Positions 22,585 to 25,274 of a stretch of DNA of 25,274 nucleotides are shown here, one piece after another; position 1 is the stretch's first letter, and every line of letters begins with the position of its first letter. Position numbers and translations under genes: made by a program. Below the pieces are notes generated by a model. It was not told where the DNA came from, did no database searches, and saw only the letters and a list, made by a program, of their open reading frames with translations. The stretch comes from a virus, in the IMG/VR virus record IMGVR_UViG_3300023116_000317, positions 1-25,274 of that record, one strand, 5' to 3'.

Positions 22585-23202
22585 ATGGAACTATCATCCA
22601 TTTTAGATGCGTTATCAGACAATCCTAGAGAAGAGATGTCAAAGACAGCTTCAGCTGTTGATCAGTCACACAGTCAAAGACTAGAGTCTGCTCTAGACGC
22701 AGCACTGTCCATGGATAAGACTGCTTCTTATACTACAGGTAGCGTAAGTACCCCCTCAGAAGACTTAGTAAAAATTGCACAGAAGCTTGCTGATGCAGAG
22801 CAACTAGCTCTAGTTAAAGAAGCTGAAATGTATGGTGCTGCTGTGTGTGATGGTTTCATTGCCCGTATGGGTGAGCACGAGGGTAACGGGGTCAAGGTAG
22901 CTAGCTTTGGTGGCGGAGATGTTGACGAGATACTAGTGAAGCAAGCTATGGAACTCGGATATCGTGAGACACGTAACGAGTTAGAGAAACTAGCTCAAGC
23001 GTCTTATGAGCAAGGTTACCATGAGCAGGAGAAGATTGCTTCTGCAGCACTACAGCAAGGCTACAACGAGACCCAGAAGATTGCTTCTGCAGCACTACAG
23101 CAGGGGTATGCTGAAGGTCAACGTATGATCAAAGTAGCTGCTGAGGATCGAGCTCATCGTGGTTATCAGCATGCTATTAATATCCTTGGAAGCTTAGCTT
23201 AA
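22585..23202 (+). CDS. Probable scaffold / core protein with tandem GY...KIA repeats
   Basis: 205 residues, ATG at 22585 after CGGAG. Entirely helical, Ala/Glu/Gln-rich, no cysteine apart from one in AAVCDGF. Ten K-x-A sites are spread along the chain, five of them K-x-A-S (SKTAS, DKTAS, VKVAS, EKIAS, QKIAS). The C-terminal 90 residues are built from repeats of about 15 residues with GY followed by KLA, KIA or KVA (SAALQQGYNETQKIA and relatives). Its position directly after the protease and before the capsid gene is the classical scaffold position, and a scaffold would be expected to be cut at many sites on maturation. No homologous family was recognised. Confidence 0.72.
   Translation: MELSSILDALSDNPREEMSKTASAVDQSHSQRLESALDAALSMDKTASYTTGSVSTPSEDLVKIAQKLADAEQLALVKEAEMYGAAVCDGFIARMGEHEGNGVKVASFGGGDVDEILVKQAMELGYRETRNELEKLAQASYEQGYHEQEKIASAALQQGYNETQKIASAALQQGYAEGQRMIKVAAEDRAHRGYQHAINILGSLA
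23030..23102 (+). repeat. 45-base tandem repeat in scaffold-like gene
   Basis: A 28-base identical stretch beginning AGAAGATTGCTTCTGCAGCA occurs at 23030-23057 and again at 23075-23102, offset by 45 bases (15 residues). The exact DNA identity shows recent duplication on top of an older, diverged repeat series. Confidence 0.88.
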
Positions 23203-23215
23203 TAGGATAGTTAGT

Positions 23216-23563
23216 ATGTCTGCCGCCACACAATATAAAAAGCTACTAGAAAAAGTAGCGAGTCGTAGTAACCCTGAAGGCATTGAAGCTGTATACAACT
23301 TCTGTATGAGCAAGCATGCTGGTGCTGCTGACAACTTATTGTGGGCTGCTGCAGGTGGCTTACCTGCCTACCTCCTAGGTACTTCTATGGCCCGAGACGA
23401 AGAGAAAAAGAAACATAAGAACTATGCCTTAGCAGGCGCAGCCGCAGGTTTCTTAGCTCCAAAGTTACTTAGTGCCATAGTAGACCCTGCAGGTGCTTTT
23501 CCTAGCGCTTCAGGGTTCGATGCCTCGGATATTAAAAACCTACAATTAGAGTCCTTAGACTAG
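23216..23563 (+). CDS. Small protein with hydrophobic Gly/Ala segments
   Basis: 115 residues, ATG at 23216 after AGGATAG. The N-terminal 40 residues hold LLEKVASRSN and MSKHAG sites. Two hydrophobic stretches, LLWAAAGGLPAYLLGTSMA (about 41-59) and YALAGAAAGFLAPKLLSAIV (about 70-89), are separated by a charged turn EEKKKHKN, giving a membrane-hairpin pattern. The C-terminus is polar. It lies in the head cluster. Possibly an internal protein released by cleavage at the K-V-A-S site; function unknown. Confidence 0.78.
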   Translation: MSAATQYKKLLEKVASRSNPEGIEAVYNFCMSKHAGAADNLLWAAAGGLPAYLLGTSMARDEEKKKHKNYALAGAAAGFLAPKLLSAIVDPAGAFPSASGFDASDIKNLQLESLD

Positions 23564-23575
23564 GAGATAGCTACA

Positions 23576-23791
23576 ATGGCCAATTCTAAATTCGAAAAGA
23601 CTCTTGCTCGTATCGTAGAAGAGGCGTCACGCCCTCAGCCTACTATGACCAAAGAGGCTAGCCTTGAGCAACGAGTTGCGGAGCTAGATGGCGACGTAGC
23701 TAAGTCTCTAACAAAGTTAGCTAGTCTACTACGACAAGAGTCGGTAGAGCCCACCTATCAAGATATCTTAGATTTCATAGGAGAGGGTTAA
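23576..23791 (+). CDS. Small helical head-module protein (71 residues)
   Basis: ATG at 23576 with SD AGGAGA. Charged, helical, with K-E-A-S and K-L-A-S sites (MTKEASLEQ and LTKLASLLR) about 25 residues apart. The stop overlaps the next start (TAATG). No known family. Size and sites suit a small internal or core protein cut during maturation. Confidence 0.72.
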   Translation: MANSKFEKTLARIVEEASRPQPTMTKEASLEQRVAELDGDVAKSLTKLASLLRQESVEPTYQDILDFIGEG

Positions 23792-23934
23792 TGAATACCG
23801 AAAAAGTAAAAGCGCTTGCAGAGCAACTAAGAAAGTATGCTCAACTTCACCAACAAACTAAACGTGAAAAAGTAGCTAACTTGGTAGTTGCAGCTACCGG
23901 GTTAGAATTACTTAGACGTAAGTTAGAGGATTGA
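23791..23934 (+). CDS. Very small helical protein (47 residues)
   Basis: The TAATG junction shares one base with the previous stop. GGAGAGGG lies just upstream as an SD. The sequence is a single amphipathic, basic helix containing ALAEQLRKYAQLHQQTK and EKVANLVVAATG, ending TGLELLRRKLED. K-Y-A and K-V-A sites are present. Coupling, SD and style matching its neighbours support it as a real gene. Function unknown, perhaps a minor internal head peptide. Confidence 0.68.
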   Translation: MNTEKVKALAEQLRKYAQLHQQTKREKVANLVVAATGLELLRRKLED

Positions 23935-23940
23935 TATATT

Positions 23941-24285
23941 ATGAGCAGTGATTTCTTGATTAAAGTTGCTGACGTGCTAGATGCTATTGCAGACGAGAAG
24001 TCTCAACTTGAGACTGAACTGTCTACTATCAAGCAAGCACAGCGCAAACAACAGTTAGACCCTATTGTGGAGAAGCTTAGCTTTATCACCGGAGATGATC
24101 CTGATGAAGTTAGCTCAAAGCTTGCAGGGGTTGATGACTCTGTACTTGGTATGCTTAGCGGCCTTGCTGGTAGCGAGGTTGGCCCAATGGGCTCCGCAGG
24201 TAGTGCCAAGACTGCCGGCTTATTGGGAGGCTCTGCTGGAGCTGACCGTGCCGAGCGTGACTTCGCAAACTGGATCTTAAGTTAA
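23941..24285 (+). CDS. Small head-module protein with coiled coil
   Basis: 114 residues, ATG at 23941. The N-terminus reads DFLIKVADVLDAIADEK, then a coiled coil (about 18-40), a small acidic unit (SFITGDDPDEVSSKLAGVDD) and a Gly/Ser-rich flexible stretch with SAKTAGLLGG. Five K-x-(A/S) sites are seen. It lies directly before the decoration-like and capsid genes. Possibly a core or capsid-associated protein; no family recognised. Confidence 0.75.
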   Translation: MSSDFLIKVADVLDAIADEKSQLETELSTIKQAQRKQQLDPIVEKLSFITGDDPDEVSSKLAGVDDSVLGMLSGLAGSEVGPMGSAGSAKTAGLLGGSAGADRAERDFANWILS

Positions 24286-24288
24286 ACA

Positions 24289-24303
24289 AATACTAAATAC
24301 ACA
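24289..24303 (+). promoter_or_regulatory. Weak candidate promoter (AATACTAAATACACA) before capsid genes
   Basis: Matches 11 of 15 bases with the motif before the portal gene, sharing ATACT and ACACA. It lies in the 30-base gap before the decoration-like gene, where a promoter for abundant head proteins would be expected. It overlaps the SD region, so the match could be chance. Confidence 0.25.
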
Positions 24304-24315
24304 AGGAGATAAAGC

Positions 24316-24819
24316 ATGGTAGCTTTAAATTCAAAGTTTGATATCCTACGTGGCTGGCCTAACTCTTCAGCAGTCCAAGAGGATTTTGTTATTGGCGGTG
24401 ATAGTACCCATAAGCACCGTCAGGGTGAGTGGGTTAGCCTAGCGTCTACTACCGATGGTTCTATGAAGACAGCCGATAGCCTACCTTCTAGTGCGCCAGA
24501 TAAGGTGTGCTATCTTATCATCGAAGGTCTTGATGATCACTCTTCTAAATTTGCTAACCGAGTTACCTGTCTTCTGGGCGGTGGCTACATGGTTAGAATT
24601 CCTGAGGTAGCACCGGATGCTTATGCAGGTGGTAGCGAGTACCGTTGTTTTGGTGCAGTTGGTGGTCAGGACCAAACCGCTTCTGACTTTACTGTAGGCG
24701 GCTTCGCTGCAGTAGCAGCTGGCAAGCTAGTACCCCACGGTCAACGCGATGGCGTAGAGGTGGGCCAGGTTGTAGCTGTTAATGTCAATAACGGCACCAT
24801 CGATCTTTTAGTATTTTAA
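24316..24819 (+). CDS. Probable head decoration protein
   Basis: 167 residues, ATG at 24316 with a strong SD (AAGGAG). Beta-rich throughout, Gly-rich and with few charged helices: CYLIIEGLDDHSSKFANRVT, LLGGGYMVRIPEV, VEVGQVVAVNVNNGTIDLLV. The C-terminal strand pair resembles the small beta-barrel or beta-tulip decoration proteins usually encoded just before the major capsid protein. Codon choice, with more C-ending codons than the upstream genes, suits high expression. Assignment comes from position and beta character, without a recognised motif. Confidence 0.6.
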   Translation: MVALNSKFDILRGWPNSSAVQEDFVIGGDSTHKHRQGEWVSLASTTDGSMKTADSLPSSAPDKVCYLIIEGLDDHSSKFANRVTCLLGGGYMVRIPEVAPDAYAGGSEYRCFGAVGGQDQTASDFTVGGFAAVAAGKLVPHGQRDGVEVGQVVAVNVNNGTIDLLVF

Positions 24820-24842
24820 TTAGACGCACTAAGGAGTAACCC

Positions 24843-25274
24843 ATGAATACAGAGCGTGAGCGCCTTAGCGCGCAGTTTATTAATCAGTCATTTGTTCGTA
24901 AGCTAGACGAAGGTCGTGTTAAGGAGGCTGCTGATGAGGGTAGCCGCTTTATCCGCAGCAAGCTCCGCCAGGAGTCCTTTGCTCGTGAGATCCTAGTTCC
25001 TATCGAGCTTAGCCCAGATGAGATCGATCGTGACGAGCACACCGATCAGCCTAAGAAGATCATCGAGAAGGAGCCTGATTCAACGGCTACTTTCGTTACC
25101 TTCAAGGGCGCTGGTCAGCGTACTTTCTTCCGTGGTCCTCGTTACTCAGTCTTCTTCGGTAAGATCGAGTCACAGCACTTCATGAAGTCAAAGTTCGAAC
25201 TTCTTACCTACCAGAACGACATCCGCAAGATCCTAACTGATAACTCAGTTAAGGATATGGCTGACGTCGAGGAC
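24843..25274 (+). CDS. Major capsid protein (partial, 3' end outside window)
   Basis: 144 codons visible, ATG at 24843 with SD AAGGAG. The N-terminal helix runs to EGRVKEAADEGSRFIRSKLR, then FAREILVPIELSPDEIDRDE, a beta segment ATFVTFKGAGQRTFFRGPRY with VFFGKI, and KFELLTYQNDIRKILTDNSV. This is the pattern of an HK97-fold capsid protein: N-arm, E-loop region, then the spine helix. A K-E-A site at about residues 27-29 could be a maturation site removing the N-terminal piece. The codons are clearly more C-ending than elsewhere (ATCCGCAGCAAGCTCCGCC), as expected for the most abundant virion protein. The remainder is off the right edge. Confidence 0.82.
   Translation, partial: MNTERERLSAQFINQSFVRKLDEGRVKEAADEGSRFIRSKLRQESFAREILVPIELSPDEIDRDEHTDQPKKIIEKEPDSTATFVTFKGAGQRTFFRGPRYSVFFGKIESQHFMKSKFELLTYQNDIRKILTDNSVKDMADVED

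Overview
The window is part of the genome of a tailed, double-stranded DNA bacteriophage (Caudoviricetes, HK97-fold capsid lineage), probably with a large genome and probably uncultured. The evidence is the set of a portal protein, a prohead maturation protease, a scaffold-like protein, a decoration-like protein and the start of a major capsid protein, in the usual head-assembly order, together with a phage-type multisubunit RNA polymerase. Genes are tightly packed with ATGA, TAATG and TGATG junctions and good Shine-Dalgarno (SD) sequences, so the host is a bacterium that uses a normal anti-SD. The host cannot be named from the sequence. No tRNA, CRISPR, insertion sequence or integrase was seen.

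Layout. (1) 1-1126, leftward: an SNF2-type helicase that runs off the left edge. (2) 1201-3299, rightward: a portal protein carrying a zinc ribbon, then a small protein. (3) 3366-5255, leftward: a G+C-richer cassette with a coiled-coil protein, a membrane protein that seems to begin at ATT, and a possible 20-residue peptide, closed by a hairpin terminator. (4) 5387-12929, rightward: a multisubunit RNA polymerase in two pieces. The first is a continuous beta + beta'-N fusion holding the NLDYDGD catalytic loop. The second is beta'-C with bridge helix, trigger loop and the second zinc site. Three small genes sit between the pieces, two of them glycine-rich. (5) 12931-20389: virion-type proteins of mostly unknown function, including an acidic duplicated protein, two proteins with proline-rich tandem repeats, an HExxH metalloprotease, a helix-turn-helix protein and several glycine-zipper proteins. 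(6) 20406-25274: the head module, with prohead protease, scaffold-like repeat protein, small internal proteins, decoration-like protein and major capsid protein.

How it may work together. The RNA polymerase lies inside the virion morphogenesis region, between portal and protease, rather than with replication genes. This makes a late-expressed and possibly packaged polymerase plausible. A 15-base motif TATACTTATRACACA stands before both the portal and the polymerase fusion and may be a promoter read by this enzyme. A K-x-A-S tetrapeptide occurs 18 times by hand count in the proteins from 13687 to 23791, most densely in the scaffold-like protein. Several small proteins begin with an AYxxGxxxA helix, and three of them have a K-x-A site soon after it. 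Together this looks like a capsid-targeting and maturation system read by the prohead protease, with Ala-Ser specificity resembling herpesvirus assemblin. That last point is inference.
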